NCBI GenBank assembly: GCA_029248335.1
Contig: JAQWJM010000014.1
Location: 6,847 to 70,846, forward strand
From: UBA12014 sp029248335
GTDB taxonomy: Bacteria > Planctomycetota > Phycisphaerae > Phycisphaerales > SM1A02
Length of the DNA stretch: 64,000 nucleotides
Reading direction: 5' to 3'
Shown here: positions 33,762-42,610 of the stretch, one piece after another
Position numbering within the stretch: position 1 is the first letter of the stretch
How the letters are laid out: each line of letters opens with the position of its first letter
The notes under the pieces: model-generated
What the model saw: the letters and a program-made list of their open reading frames with translations, nothing else
Database searches by the model: none
Told to the model about the DNA's origin: nothing
Made by a program: the position numbers and the translations under genes

Positions 33762-34907
33762 TCAGTCGGTGCTGCACGTCGCGTGCGCATCGCGTCCGCC
33801 CTGGCGGCGTTCATGTCGAAGCTGGCCGCACGCCGCCGCGATGTCCCGTCCCCGGCTCGCGCGGATGTGGGCGTTCACCCCTCGGCGTCGAAGTTCCGCC
33901 TGGAATCGATGCACGTCGTCGGAGGACGGGCGCTGGAAGGGAAGGCCCGCCACCTCGTTGTACCGGATCAGGTTCACGTTGCACCGAAGTCGGCCCGCAT
34001 GGGCGGCGAGTTCGCGGGCATGTTCGACCCGGTCGTTGAATCCGCCGAGCAGGATGTACTCCACGGTGATCTCGCGTCCCGAACGACGGAAGTACTCCTG
34101 ACACGCTTCGAGGAGTTCGGGCACCGTGGAATAGGTCGCCCACGGAATGATCTCCCGGCGGAGATCGTCGTTCGGCGCGTGCAGGCTGAGGGCCAGCGTC
34201 ACCGGAAGATCGAAGGTCGAGAACTTCCGGATCGCCGCGGGCAGGCCCACGGTCGAGACGGTGATCCGCCGCGCAGAGATCCCGAGACCCCACGGGGCAT
34301 GCAGCGTTCGAATCGCGTCGGTCACCGCCGACAGGTTGGCGAGGGGCTCGCCCATGCCCATGAAGACGACGTTGGTGACCCGTCCCGAGTCGGGGAGGCG
34401 ACCGAGTCGCCAGGCCTGTTCGACGATCCGGCCGCGCGTGAGATTCCCTTCGAGGCCGCCCAGTCCGCTCGCGCAGAAGCGGCAGCCGACGGGACAGCCG
34501 ACCTGGCTCGAGATGCAGGCGGTTCGCCGATCCTCGGTGGGGATCATCACGCATTCGGTCTGCTTCTCGGGTTCCTGTCCGAGCACGGGAAGCGACCCCT
34601 CGGTCGCTTCGGCGGGATCCGGCCAGCCGAGCAGGATCTTCCGGGTGCCGTCGCTCGCGACCGGGGCCGCGAGTTCGACGGCCTCGCCGAATCGAAACGA
34701 CTCGAGAAGGAGCTCGCGACCTCGGCGGGAGACGTCGCTCATGAGCTTCGGGTCGATCACGCCACGCTCGTGAACCCAGCGAAGCACCTGGTCGCCCAGG
34801 TAGCGGGGGAGATCGTGTTCGGCCGCCCACTGACGGAGCGATTCCGGATCCTGGTCGAAGATGCTCGATCCGCGTCGCTCCGGCGACGTCGAGGCCGCGT
34901 CGCTCAT
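33762..34907 (-). CDS. rlmN: 23S rRNA (adenine(2503)-C(2))-methyltransferase, radical SAM
   Basis: Methylates C2 of A2503 in 23S rRNA, and usually A37 of some tRNAs, using two S-adenosylmethionines. 381 residues. The radical-SAM cluster motif is CPVGCRFC (138-145), followed by GLEGNLTRGRIVEQ, NVVFMGMGEPLAN, ITVSTVGLPAAIRKF, LALSLHAPNDDLRREIIPW and VEYILLGGFND. The second catalytic Cys is in RDIAAACGQL near the C-terminus. This pattern fits RlmN rather than the resistance enzyme Cfr. The ATG overlaps the ispH stop (ATGA), so the two genes form one operon. The open frame continues upstream through ispH in another phase and is not part of the protein. Confidence 0.95.
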   Translation of the reverse strand: MSDAASTSPERRGSSIFDQDPESLRQWAAEHDLPRYLGDQVLRWVHERGVIDPKLMSDVSRRGRELLLESFRFGEAVELAAPVASDGTRKILLGWPDPAEATEGSLPVLGQEPEKQTECVMIPTEDRRTACISSQVGCPVGCRFCASGLGGLEGNLTRGRIVEQAWRLGRLPDSGRVTNVVFMGMGEPLANLSAVTDAIRTLHAPWGLGISARRITVSTVGLPAAIRKFSTFDLPVTLALSLHAPNDDLRREIIPWATYSTVPELLEACQEYFRRSGREITVEYILLGGFNDRVEHARELAAHAGRLRCNVNLIRYNEVAGLPFQRPSSDDVHRFQAELRRRGVNAHIRASRGRDIAAACGQLRHERRQGGRDAHATCSTD

Positions 34908-35962
34908 TCGGACGCACCGATCGTGAGGTCGATCGTCCGGTGCGGAATGCCGTGTTCGTCGAGCAGGCGATCGAGGTCGCCGGCCCCGTCCACGGTGATG
35001 GTCCGCTCTCCGGGATCGATGCCGCGGCTTCGCATCAGCTGTTTCAGCGAGCCGGGGAGGCCGAAGACGATCGTCTCCCGATCGATGTCCCGCTGTTCGA
35101 CTTCGCCGCCATGGGCCTCGATCAGGTGGAGGACGAGATCGTTCACGAGATCCTCGGGAGCGCTCGCCCCCGCGGTGATGAGGACCGTCTCGACGCCATC
35201 GAACCATCCATCGACGATCTCGCTCTTGTCGTCGAGCAGGCGGGCCGGCGTGCCCACGTTCTGCGAGATCTCGGTGAGGCGGACGCTGTTCGAACTGTTT
35301 CGACTGCCGACCACGAGCACGAGGTCGCAGTCCGGCGCGATGGCCCGGACCGCGTTCTGGCGATTCGTGGTCGCGTAGCAGATGTCCTCGCTCGGCGGCG
35401 CCTTGATCGTGGGGATCGCTTCCTTCAAGGCATTGATCACCACGTTCGCGTCGTCGGTGGAGAGCGTGGTCTGGGTCAGGTAGACGAGCTTCTCGGGATC
35501 GTCGATGCGGAGGTCGGGAATGTCGGCGGGCGTCTCCACGATCTGGATCGAATCCGGCGCCTCGCCTCTGGTTCCGATCACCTCCTGGTGGTCGGCGTGA
35601 CCGACGAGGACGATCTGCCAGCCTCGCTTCGCGTAGCGGATGGCCTCCGCGTGGACCTTGGTGACCAGCGGGCAGGTCGCGTCGATCGCGACCAGCTTTC
35701 GATCGGCGGCCTTCTCGCGGATCGCCGGACTGACGCCGTGGGCGCTGAAGACGACCACCGCACCGTCGGGTGCGTCTTCGATCGACTCGACGAAGATCAC
35801 ACCCTGTTCGCGGAAGCGATCGACCACGTGTCGGTTGTGGACGATCTCGTGGTAGACGCAGATGGTCTCGTCGGGGAAGAGCTCGAGCAGCTCGTCGACC
35901 ACGGCGATCGCCATGTTGACGCCGGCGCAGAAGCCGCGGGGATTCGCGAGGATCAGTTTCAT
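34904..35962 (-). CDS. ispH: 4-hydroxy-3-methylbut-2-enyl diphosphate reductase
   Basis: Final step of the MEP pathway, making IPP and DMAPP with a 4Fe-4S cluster. 352 residues. The three cluster cysteines are Cys12 (RGFCAGV), Cys97 (DATCPLVTKVH) and Cys195 (DICYATTNRQ). HEIVHNRHVV, FSAHGVSP, GHADHQEVIG, TQTTLSTD and GSRNSSNS are present. The start at 35962 matches the conserved MKLILANPRGFCAGV beginning. It is divergently arranged with hpnC over about 140 bases, placing the supply of C5 precursors next to squalene synthesis. Co-transcribed with rlmN. Confidence 0.96.
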   Translation of the reverse strand: MKLILANPRGFCAGVNMAIAVVDELLELFPDETICVYHEIVHNRHVVDRFREQGVIFVESIEDAPDGAVVVFSAHGVSPAIREKAADRKLVAIDATCPLVTKVHAEAIRYAKRGWQIVLVGHADHQEVIGTRGEAPDSIQIVETPADIPDLRIDDPEKLVYLTQTTLSTDDANVVINALKEAIPTIKAPPSEDICYATTNRQNAVRAIAPDCDLVLVVGSRNSSNSVRLTEISQNVGTPARLLDDKSEIVDGWFDGVETVLITAGASAPEDLVNDLVLHLIEAHGGEVEQRDIDRETIVFGLPGSLKQLMRSRGIDPGERTITVDGAGDLDRLLDEHGIPHRTIDLTIGASE

Positions 35963-36006
35963 GGGAGAGGCGACCGGCTGGGGGGCGAGCGAGATGGACG
36001 ACGCGG

Positions 36007-36012
36007 ATGGTA
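36007..36012 (-). promoter_or_regulatory. -10-like TACCAT (GCTACCATCC context) for ispH
   Basis: Minus-strand TACCAT in ACTGCTACCATCC, 44 bases before the ispH ATG, in the ispH-hpnC divergent spacer. Confidence 0.45.
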
Positions 36013-36065
36013 GCAGTCCCCGATCTCCGGTAGACGATTCCGGGGGGTTGGCACCGGAATCCGGA

Positions 36066-36071
36066 TACACT
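36066..36071 (+). promoter_or_regulatory. -10-like TACACT for hpnC
   Basis: TACACT in GGATACACTCGAG lies 33 bases before the hpnC ATG. The same GATACACTC core precedes the gene at 57171. Confidence 0.4.
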
Positions 36072-36104
36072 CGAGACGACCTGTTCCTCCGTTCCGACGC
36101 TGCG

Positions 36105-37091
36105 ATGACCGACCGACGCATCCACGAAGATCTCGCGCTCAACGGCCCCGACGCCCCGGTTTCCGGGTGGTCGAAGGTCACCGTGGACGAAGCGAGATCG
36201 CGTGCCCGGCGGCTCGCCCGATCGCATCGGGAGAACTTCTCGGTCCTGACCCGGCTGGTGCCCCGCGACGTTCGGGACGATTTCGCCGCGGTCTACGCCT
36301 TCTGCCGGACGGCGGACGACCTCGGTGACGAGATCGGGGATCCGCAACGGGCCCTCGAACTGCTTGGTTGGTGGCGGGCGGAGATCGACGCGGCGTGGGC
36401 GGGCGAGCCCCGTCACTGGGTGTTTCGGGCGCTGAAGCCGACCATCGAGCGATTCCAGCTCGATCGGCGACCGTTCGAGGATCTCGTCTCCGCCTTCGAG
36501 CAGGACCAGACCGTCGATCGCTACGAGACCTGGGATGGGCTGTTCGACTACTGTCGGCGAAGCGCGGATCCGGTCGGCCGGATCGTCCTTCGCCTGCTCG
36601 ACGAGGTCGCGACGCCCGATCAGCTCGAACGGTCCGACGCCATCTGCACCGCGCTCCAGCTCACGAATCACTGGCAGGATCTGCGTCGAGACCTGCTCGA
36701 CCGGAATCGGATCTACATCCCCAAGGAGTCGATCGAGATCGAGGACTTCGAAGCCCGCTTCCGGCGGACGGCGGAACAGGGATGGGCCTGCGACGACACC
36801 TTCCTCGAGGAATCGCGCGGGCTCGTGCGGGCCTGCGTCGACAAGACCTGGGAGAAGTTCGAAGCGGGGGGATCGCTGCCGGAGTCGCTCGGTCCGAGGG
36901 CGGCACCGGTGATCGAGGTCCTTGCGAACGGCGGGGCCCGGGTGCTCAGGTCGATCGAGGACTGGGACTACGAGACGGTGCTGCACCGGCCGACGCTGGG
37001 GTTGACCGCCAAGCTCGGGATCGTTCTCCGGGCCTGGGCCAACACCCGGACCTCCCGGCGGACGACGTCGAAGGTGGAGGCCATGGCATGA
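36105..37091 (+). CDS. hpnC: squalene synthase HpnC-like (hydroxysqualene synthase)
   Basis: A 328-residue prenyl-transferring enzyme of the trans-isoprenyl-diphosphate synthase head-to-head class. In the HpnCDE route HpnC converts presqualene diphosphate to hydroxysqualene. Two Asp-rich motifs coordinate Mg2+: FCRTADDLGDEIGDP and NHWQDLRRDLLDRNRIYIP. YDPVGRIV-type signatures appear as CRRSADPVGRIVLRLL. It begins the plus-strand cluster and overlaps hpnD by four bases (ATGA). Distinction from HpnD rests mainly on gene order and on the typical HpnC HRENFSVLTRLVP segment. Confidence 0.93.
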   Translation: MTDRRIHEDLALNGPDAPVSGWSKVTVDEARSRARRLARSHRENFSVLTRLVPRDVRDDFAAVYAFCRTADDLGDEIGDPQRALELLGWWRAEIDAAWAGEPRHWVFRALKPTIERFQLDRRPFEDLVSAFEQDQTVDRYETWDGLFDYCRRSADPVGRIVLRLLDEVATPDQLERSDAICTALQLTNHWQDLRRDLLDRNRIYIPKESIEIEDFEARFRRTAEQGWACDDTFLEESRGLVRACVDKTWEKFEAGGSLPESLGPRAAPVIEVLANGGARVLRSIEDWDYETVLHRPTLGLTAKLGIVLRAWANTRTSRRTTSKVEAMA

Positions 37092-37969
37092 CCTCGTCGG
37101 ATCTCGAACTCGCCCGCGGCTACGACGCCTGCGGCCGGATCGTGAAGTCCCGGGCCAGGAACTTCTGGTACGGACTGCGTCTGACGCCCGAGCCGAAGCG
37201 TTCATCGCTCTACGCGATCTACGCCTGGATGCGGGAGGTAGACGACATCGCCGACGAGGACGGGGCGGCGGTCGACGCTCGTCGGCTCGAACTCGACGCC
37301 TTCCGCGCCCGGACGCATCGGGCCTTCGAGGGCGAGGTCGATTCCGACCCGTGGTGGCGGGCGTTCGGCGACACCGTCCGACGTCACACGCTCCAACGAG
37401 CGCCCTTCGACGCGATGATCGACGGGCAGGACGCCGATCTGGACTGGACGACGTGCGCCGACCGGGACGCGCTCGAACGATTCTGCTGGCAGGTCGCCTC
37501 CACCGTCGGCCTGATCTGCGTCCGCGTCTGGGGACACGACGGAAGTCCCGATGTCGATCGCATGGCGGTCGATCGGGGCAAGGCGTTCCAGCTGACGAAC
37601 ATCGTTCGCGATCTGCGCGAGGACCGGGCGCGTGGCCGGACCTACCTGCCCGCGGACGAACTCGAGGCCGCGGGGCTCGACATCGGCGGCCTGCTCGCGT
37701 GGCGGGATCCGACTCGTTGTCGCGACTTCATTCGAGGTCAGGTGGCGCACGCCGAAGCGTACTTCCGCGCGTCGGCCGGCCTCGATGCGCATCTCGATTC
37801 GGAATGCCGGGCGACCAGCTGGGCGATGACCCAGATCTACCACGAACTGCTGCAACGCATCGACCGTGATCCGAGTCGCGTCGTCCGGGCGCGGGTCGGG
37901 CTCGGATCGATCCGGAAGATGACCATCGCCTGGCGGGCCCGTCGGCTCGCCCGTGGAGTCGCGTCGTGA
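37088..37969 (+). CDS. hpnD: presqualene diphosphate synthase HpnD-like
   Basis: A 293-residue paralogue of the preceding gene that condenses two farnesyl diphosphates to presqualene diphosphate. The substrate-Mg2+ motifs are YAWMREVDDIADEDG and FQLTNIVRDLREDRARGRTYLP. SRARNFWYGLRLTPEPKRSSLYAIY near the N-terminus is typical for HpnD and phytoene-synthase-like enzymes. Phytoene synthase is a possible alternative, but the tandem with hpnC and hpnE argues for squalene. Overlaps the GTG of hpnE by four bases. Confidence 0.93.
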   Translation: MTSSDLELARGYDACGRIVKSRARNFWYGLRLTPEPKRSSLYAIYAWMREVDDIADEDGAAVDARRLELDAFRARTHRAFEGEVDSDPWWRAFGDTVRRHTLQRAPFDAMIDGQDADLDWTTCADRDALERFCWQVASTVGLICVRVWGHDGSPDVDRMAVDRGKAFQLTNIVRDLREDRARGRTYLPADELEAAGLDIGGLLAWRDPTRCRDFIRGQVAHAEAYFRASAGLDAHLDSECRATSWAMTQIYHELLQRIDRDPSRVVRARVGLGSIRKMTIAWRARRLARGVAS

Positions 37970-39363
37970 AGCGGGTGGTGATCATCGGCGGAGGCGTCGC
38001 CGGCATCGCGGCGTCGATCCGGCTCGCGGAATCCGGCTACAAGCCCATCTTGCTCGAGACCCGTGGGAAGCTGGGGGGCCGGGCGACGAGTTTCGAGGAT
38101 CCCCGCTCCGGTCGGGTGCTCGACAACTGCCAGCACGTGGTCATGGGGTGCTGCTCGAACGTCCTCGATCTCTACGCGCGTCTCGGGGTGGCCGACCGCA
38201 TCGAATGGCATCCGGAGACCTGGTGGGCCAATCCGCCCCGGCGACCGGATCGGATGCGACCCGCCCCGTTGCCGGCGCCCGCGCATTTCGGCCCTTCGTT
38301 CCTTCGCATGCGACTGCTCTCGACGGACACCAAGATCCTCGTGGGCCAGGCGATGCGACGTCTGCTCAAGATGGGATTCGCCGGTCGGGACGCCTGGGCC
38401 GATCGTTCGTTCGGGGCGTTTCTCGACGAGATGGGGCAGTCGACGGATGCGAGACGATTGTTCTGGGAGCCGGTGGTGGTGGGGGCCTGCAATCTGCCCT
38501 GCGACGAGGTCGCGGGGAATCATGCGATGCAGGTTTTCCAGGAGGGGTTCCTGGCGGGCGGTTGGCACGCGACGATGGGTCTGGCGACCTGTGATCTGAA
38601 ATCGCTCTACGACCCCGCGTTGGAGATCATCGGCGATGCGGGTGGCTCGTTTCGGCTGGGGACGTCGGTCCGGGGAATCGCCTTCGACGGCATCCGCGCC
38701 AATGGCGTGGTCACCGATGACGGCCTCGTTCCCGCCGCGGCGATCGTGAGCACCGTGCCGCCCGATCGACTGGCGAAGATCGTTTCGGGACCGATGCGGG
38801 CGTCGGATCCCCGGTTGACGAATCTGGATCGATTCGAGACGAGTCCGATCCTCGGCGTTCATCTGTTCTTCGATCGTCCGGTGATGCGGGACGACGTCAG
38901 GACCTACCCCCATCTGGTGCTTCCCGATCGCGACACGCACTGGTTCTTCGACAAGGGTGTGGATGCCTCCGGACTTCATCACGTCCACGCGGTGATCAGC
39001 GCGGCGGACGACTGGATGGGACTCGACGAGGACACGATCGGCCGACGCGTGGTGGCGGACCTGCACTGGGCGTTGCCGGCGAGTCGCGGAATCCAACCCG
39101 TCGAAGTACGGAGCGTGAAGGAGAAGCGGGCGACGTTCCGGGCGTCGCCGGGAATCGACGCCATGCGACCGGGGCCCGCGCCCGGTGGCAACGGCATCCC
39201 GAACCTGTACCTCGCAGGCGACTGGTGCGACACCGGCTGGCCCGCCACGATGGAAGGCGCGACCCGAAGCGGCTACGCCGCCGCCGCCGCGATCACGGGA
39301 TCGGGCGGTCTGGTGGCGGATGTGCCTCCCGGACGTCTCGCACGCTGGGCGGGCCTTCGGTGA
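37966..39363 (+). CDS. hpnE: hydroxysqualene dehydroxylase HpnE-like
   Basis: An FAD-dependent amine-oxidase/phytoene-desaturase-fold enzyme of 465 residues that reductively removes the hydroxyl of hydroxysqualene to give squalene. The dinucleotide motif VVIIGGGVAGIAAS is at 4-17, followed by LLETRGKLGGRATSFEDP, and the C-terminal FAD motif is NLYLAGDWCDTGWPATMEGA. The GTG start overlaps the hpnD stop, and its stop overlaps the GTG of queG. No squalene-hopene cyclase gene is in the window, so whether hopanoids are made cannot be decided here. Confidence 0.94.
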   Translation: MKRVVIIGGGVAGIAASIRLAESGYKPILLETRGKLGGRATSFEDPRSGRVLDNCQHVVMGCCSNVLDLYARLGVADRIEWHPETWWANPPRRPDRMRPAPLPAPAHFGPSFLRMRLLSTDTKILVGQAMRRLLKMGFAGRDAWADRSFGAFLDEMGQSTDARRLFWEPVVVGACNLPCDEVAGNHAMQVFQEGFLAGGWHATMGLATCDLKSLYDPALEIIGDAGGSFRLGTSVRGIAFDGIRANGVVTDDGLVPAAAIVSTVPPDRLAKIVSGPMRASDPRLTNLDRFETSPILGVHLFFDRPVMRDDVRTYPHLVLPDRDTHWFFDKGVDASGLHHVHAVISAADDWMGLDEDTIGRRVVADLHWALPASRGIQPVEVRSVKEKRATFRASPGIDAMRPGPAPGGNGIPNLYLAGDWCDTGWPATMEGATRSGYAAAAAITGSGGLVADVPPGRLARWAGLR

Positions 39364-40481
39364 CGACGGATGCCGACCGAACGGGGGACGACCCCGTCGA
39401 CGTCGCGCAGACGGTGCTCGAAACCTGTCGGAGCCTGGATTTCACCCTCTCGGGCATCTGCGACGCGTCGCCGTCCAGTCACGCCGAAGCGGTTCGAGCG
39501 TGGATCGCGGCGGGTCGGCATGGATCGATGGAGTGGATGGAGAAACGGCTCGAAGAGCGGCTCGATCCCGGCGTGTATCTGCCGGGGGCGGCCTCGATGA
39601 TCGTGGTCGCGGACCGGTACCACGACGGACGGCGGGACCGGGTCGATTCCGAGGGGCCGGCGCGGGGGCGAATCGCTCGGTACGCCCGGGGGCGCGACTA
39701 CCACAAGGTGCTGAAGGGTCGACTCGTCAAGCTCGCGAAGACGCTCTCCGCGGCGCATCCCGACGCGGACTTCCGCCCCTGCGTCGACACGGCGCCGATT
39801 CTCGAGCGGGAACACGCGATGCGGGCGGGGCTCGGCCTCGTCGGCAAGAACACGTTGTTGATCGAGCCCGGGCACGGCAGCTGGCTGCTGCTCGGCGCGG
39901 TGGTCTCCACGCTTCGGCTCGAGCCGACCCCGTCCCGGCACGTCGGGGAGGACCCATGTGGTGCCTGCACGCGGTGCATCGATGCGTGTCCCACCGGGGC
40001 GATCACCCCGTTCTCGGTGGATGCGAGTCGATGCATCGCCTACACGACCATCGAGCATCGGAGCGAGATCCCGCCCGAGATCGCGGCCTCGACCGGCGAC
40101 TGGATCTTCGGGTGCGACGTCTGCCAGGAGGTCTGCCCGCATTCGGTGCGAAAGAAACGGCGTCGGCCGTCGCCCATCCATCCGGACTACGCGCCGCGAC
40201 GTGACTCGCTCGATCTGCTGGAGATCCTCGGATGGGACGACGAGGCGCGGAACACCACGTTGGAAGGCACGGCCGCGCGTCGAGCGACGCTCTGGATGTG
40301 GAAGCGGAACGCCCTCGTCTGCGCCGGAAACGCGCTGCTTCAGTCGCCGGGGCGCTCCGGGGCCGAAGCGCTTCGGTCGCGGATCGAACGCATCGCGGAG
40401 GACCCGCAAGAGAACGCCGCGGTCCGGGGGACCGCGGCGAGCGTGTTGGAACGTCTGGTTGATTCGGGCGGGGCGACCTGA
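39360..40481 (+). CDS. queG: epoxyqueuosine reductase
   Basis: Reduces epoxyqueuosine to queuosine in tRNA using cobalamin and two 4Fe-4S clusters. 373 residues. The catalytic Asp is in PCVDTAPILEREHA; GLGLVGKNTLLI follows. Cluster motifs are CGACTRCIDACPTGAI and CDVCQEVCPHS, with a further Cys in DASRCIAY. A short C-terminal HEAT-like helical part ends the protein, as in other QueG. The GTG overlaps the hpnE stop by four bases, so a tRNA-modification enzyme is translationally tied to squalene synthesis. That linkage is probably operon economy rather than shared function. Confidence 0.95.
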   Translation: MTTDADRTGDDPVDVAQTVLETCRSLDFTLSGICDASPSSHAEAVRAWIAAGRHGSMEWMEKRLEERLDPGVYLPGAASMIVVADRYHDGRRDRVDSEGPARGRIARYARGRDYHKVLKGRLVKLAKTLSAAHPDADFRPCVDTAPILEREHAMRAGLGLVGKNTLLIEPGHGSWLLLGAVVSTLRLEPTPSRHVGEDPCGACTRCIDACPTGAITPFSVDASRCIAYTTIEHRSEIPPEIAASTGDWIFGCDVCQEVCPHSVRKKRRRPSPIHPDYAPRRDSLDLLEILGWDDEARNTTLEGTAARRATLWMWKRNALVCAGNALLQSPGRSGAEALRSRIERIAEDPQENAAVRGTAASVLERLVDSGGAT

Positions 40482-40482
40482 C

Positions 40483-40502
40483 CCGAGGCGTTCAGGCCTC
40501 GG
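40483..40502. terminator. hairpin between convergent queG and lipoprotein genes
   Basis: CCGAGGC (40483-40489) pairs with GCCTCGG (40496-40502) around a 6-base loop within the 28-base convergent gap. It has no T-tract on either side but is well placed for bidirectional termination. Confidence 0.45.
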
Positions 40503-40509
40503 AACCGGA

Positions 40510-42486
40510 TCAGCGTCCGCCCATGCCGCCCATCGCGGCGGACATCTTCGCTTCGAGGGCGGCGACCACGTCCGAGGCGTTCTCGAAATCGCCGGCCTTG
40601 ACCTCATCGGTCACGAGCTGGAACTGCTCGCCGAGTCCTCGCATCATGTTCTTGAGCATCGGTCCCGCCATCGAGACCATCATCTCGATCTGGGGATCGT
40701 TCTTCAGCGTGGCGTCGAGGTCGACGTGCCACCCGTCCGCGCCCTTCGCCGCGAGCACCGACATGGTGCTGTTCGCCAGCCGAGCCGAATCGCCGTCGAC
40801 CGATTCCACCGTGAAGGTGGGGAAGGGCGACTGACCCTGGCCCGAATTCTCGAAGGCGGCGATCGTCGCATCCGCACCGAATCGATCCGTCATCGCCGGG
40901 AGAAGATCGGCCATGAGGTCGAGCTGCGCGGTGAAGATCTGAGCGAGTTCCTGAGCCGTCGCGGAATCGGCCATGACGACCGAGCGGTAGGTCGCCATCG
41001 CCTTGGCGTCGACGGCGGGGGTGCTGAGGAACTTCGCGAGGGCCGCCGGGGTGCCGAAGCCACCCGATGCAACGCCGGCGGAGGCGGCGCCTCCACCGCT
41101 CGTGGAACGACTGGCCTCGCGAGTCTTGCGAGCGGCATCCGCCATCGACACGAGGTCCGCACCGTTGATCGCCTCGAGGGCCTGCTGGACCCGTTGGGTG
41201 ATGAATGCATCTGTATCGTCACGGGATCCGGTGTTCCCGAGTGCGTCCAGCGACTTCTGCATGCTCTCGGCGGCATCCTTGAGGAACTCGTCGCGGCTGG
41301 CGATCAGCGATTCGAGGTTCGCCTTCATCGCCGCGTCGTCGGCGAGAATCCCCGTCGCGAGAATTCGGGCGACGAGATCGGCGGTTCGATTTCGAGCGGA
41401 GGCGGCGTCCCAGGCCACGCGTCCGCGGGCGAACTCGGCGCCGGAGATGGTCCTCGAGCCGATCGAGGACTCGGCCTTCGATCCGCCGCGGGTGAGGATC
41501 CGGGCGCTGTCCGCGGCGCCGCTGAAATCGTTCATCGCCTGCTGGAATCGGGGAATGATCTCGGTCGATTCGATTCGCTCGAGCTCCTTCATCGAAGTGA
41601 GCATGCTCGAGGCGAGTTCGGCGACGTCCCGTCGGAGGGTCTCTGCGTACGCGAGGTTGTTCTCACGTCGATCCGCGACGCCGTCCCGGGCTTCGCGGGC
41701 CCGGTTCATGATGTCGTTCTGGCCGCCCTGGCGGGCCGCGGCGACCCGCATGGTCGGGGAGATGGTCTCGATCGAGATGTCGTTTCGGGCCGCCTCGATT
41801 CGATGCCCGCGGGCCTCGCGACGGAAGTCGATCGATTCGTTGATGTCGTCGAGGCCGTCGAGCGGGCCCGCATCCACGCCGATCCGGGCGCGTTCGGAAG
41901 CCTTGTTCTCGAGGGAACTCGCCCGTTCGATCCGCGAGTCACGCTCGCCTCGGGCCTTTTCGAGCTTCCAGATCAGTTCCGACGTCTGCTCCTCCGCCTC
42001 GGCGATGCGGGCACGCGCATCGGCGAGGGTCGTTTCGAGGACGAGCGTCGCCTGCGACGGATCCATCGACTCGGCGGCGTTGGCGGAGGATGCGAGCAGT
42101 TCGGCATCGCCCGCGAGGCCTCGGATCAGTGTCCTGGTCACCTGGGCGGCGGACTCGAGTCGGCCCGCTTCGTCGGCTTCGAACGCACCGGCGGCGGAGC
42201 GGATGTTCGCGGCGAGGATGGCGGCGGCGTTGGCGTCACCGGTCTGGCCGAGGTCGTCGGCCTGGGTCGCGAGGCGACGCAGTTCGACGGCGGTCTCGTC
42301 GATCGTGGTTCGCTCCTCGCGGATGATCGGTCGCGACTGGAGGATGGTGTCGTACTCGTTGCTGATCCGAGTGACGCCTTCGGCGCCGTCGGAACTTCCG
42401 TCCTCGCAGCCCGTGAGGCCGATGAGGCCGGTGGCGAGGGACGTCGCGAGCAGGGGGATCGTGATGAGGCGCGGCCGTCGCTGCAT
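40510..42486 (-). CDS. lipoprotein with long coiled-coil regions, unknown function
   Basis: A 658-residue exported protein. The signal peptide ends in the lipobox LTGC (Cys27). Residues 50-330 are heptad-rich and charged, with Ala/Glu/Arg composition (for example LADARARIAEAEEQTSELIW), indicating extended helices. A Gly/Ser hinge (STSGGGAASAGVASGGFG, about residue 460) precedes a compact C-terminal domain of about 190 residues that resembles SnoaL/DUF-type strand-helix folds (STMSVLAAKGADGWHVDLDA), ending GGMGGR. I recognise no family. The ATG is preceded by GGAG; TACACT lies about 83 bases upstream on the minus strand. Probably a periplasmic or outer-membrane-tethered structural protein. Confidence 0.8.
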   Translation of the reverse strand: MQRRPRLITIPLLATSLATGLIGLTGCEDGSSDGAEGVTRISNEYDTILQSRPIIREERTTIDETAVELRRLATQADDLGQTGDANAAAILAANIRSAAGAFEADEAGRLESAAQVTRTLIRGLAGDAELLASSANAAESMDPSQATLVLETTLADARARIAEAEEQTSELIWKLEKARGERDSRIERASSLENKASERARIGVDAGPLDGLDDINESIDFRREARGHRIEAARNDISIETISPTMRVAAARQGGQNDIMNRAREARDGVADRRENNLAYAETLRRDVAELASSMLTSMKELERIESTEIIPRFQQAMNDFSGAADSARILTRGGSKAESSIGSRTISGAEFARGRVAWDAASARNRTADLVARILATGILADDAAMKANLESLIASRDEFLKDAAESMQKSLDALGNTGSRDDTDAFITQRVQQALEAINGADLVSMADAARKTREASRSTSGGGAASAGVASGGFGTPAALAKFLSTPAVDAKAMATYRSVVMADSATAQELAQIFTAQLDLMADLLPAMTDRFGADATIAAFENSGQGQSPFPTFTVESVDGDSARLANSTMSVLAAKGADGWHVDLDATLKNDPQIEMMVSMAGPMLKNMMRGLGEQFQLVTDEVKAGDFENASDVVAALEAKMSAAMGGMGGR

Positions 42487-42568
42487 GGTCGTCGTCGTCT
42501 CCGTCTTCGAACCGGTTCAGAGAGCACCCGGCGGATCTCGATCCGAGGTGCGAACCGTGGAATTGAGA

Positions 42569-42574
42569 AGTGTA
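42569..42574 (-). promoter_or_regulatory. -10-like TACACT for the coiled-coil lipoprotein
   Basis: Minus-strand TACACT within GGTACACTTC, about 83 bases before the ATG at 42486. No clear -35. Confidence 0.35.
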
Positions 42575-42610
42575 CCGGGTTCGACGGCCTTGCGACCGCC
42601 TTCCGGGGGG

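Noticed and set aside
34908..37205. Upstream continuation of the rlmN open frame through ispH and hpnC
   Set aside because: The extra residues are Arg/Pro-rich and lie out of phase over two well-identified genes. The ATGA overlap with ispH fixes the rlmN start.
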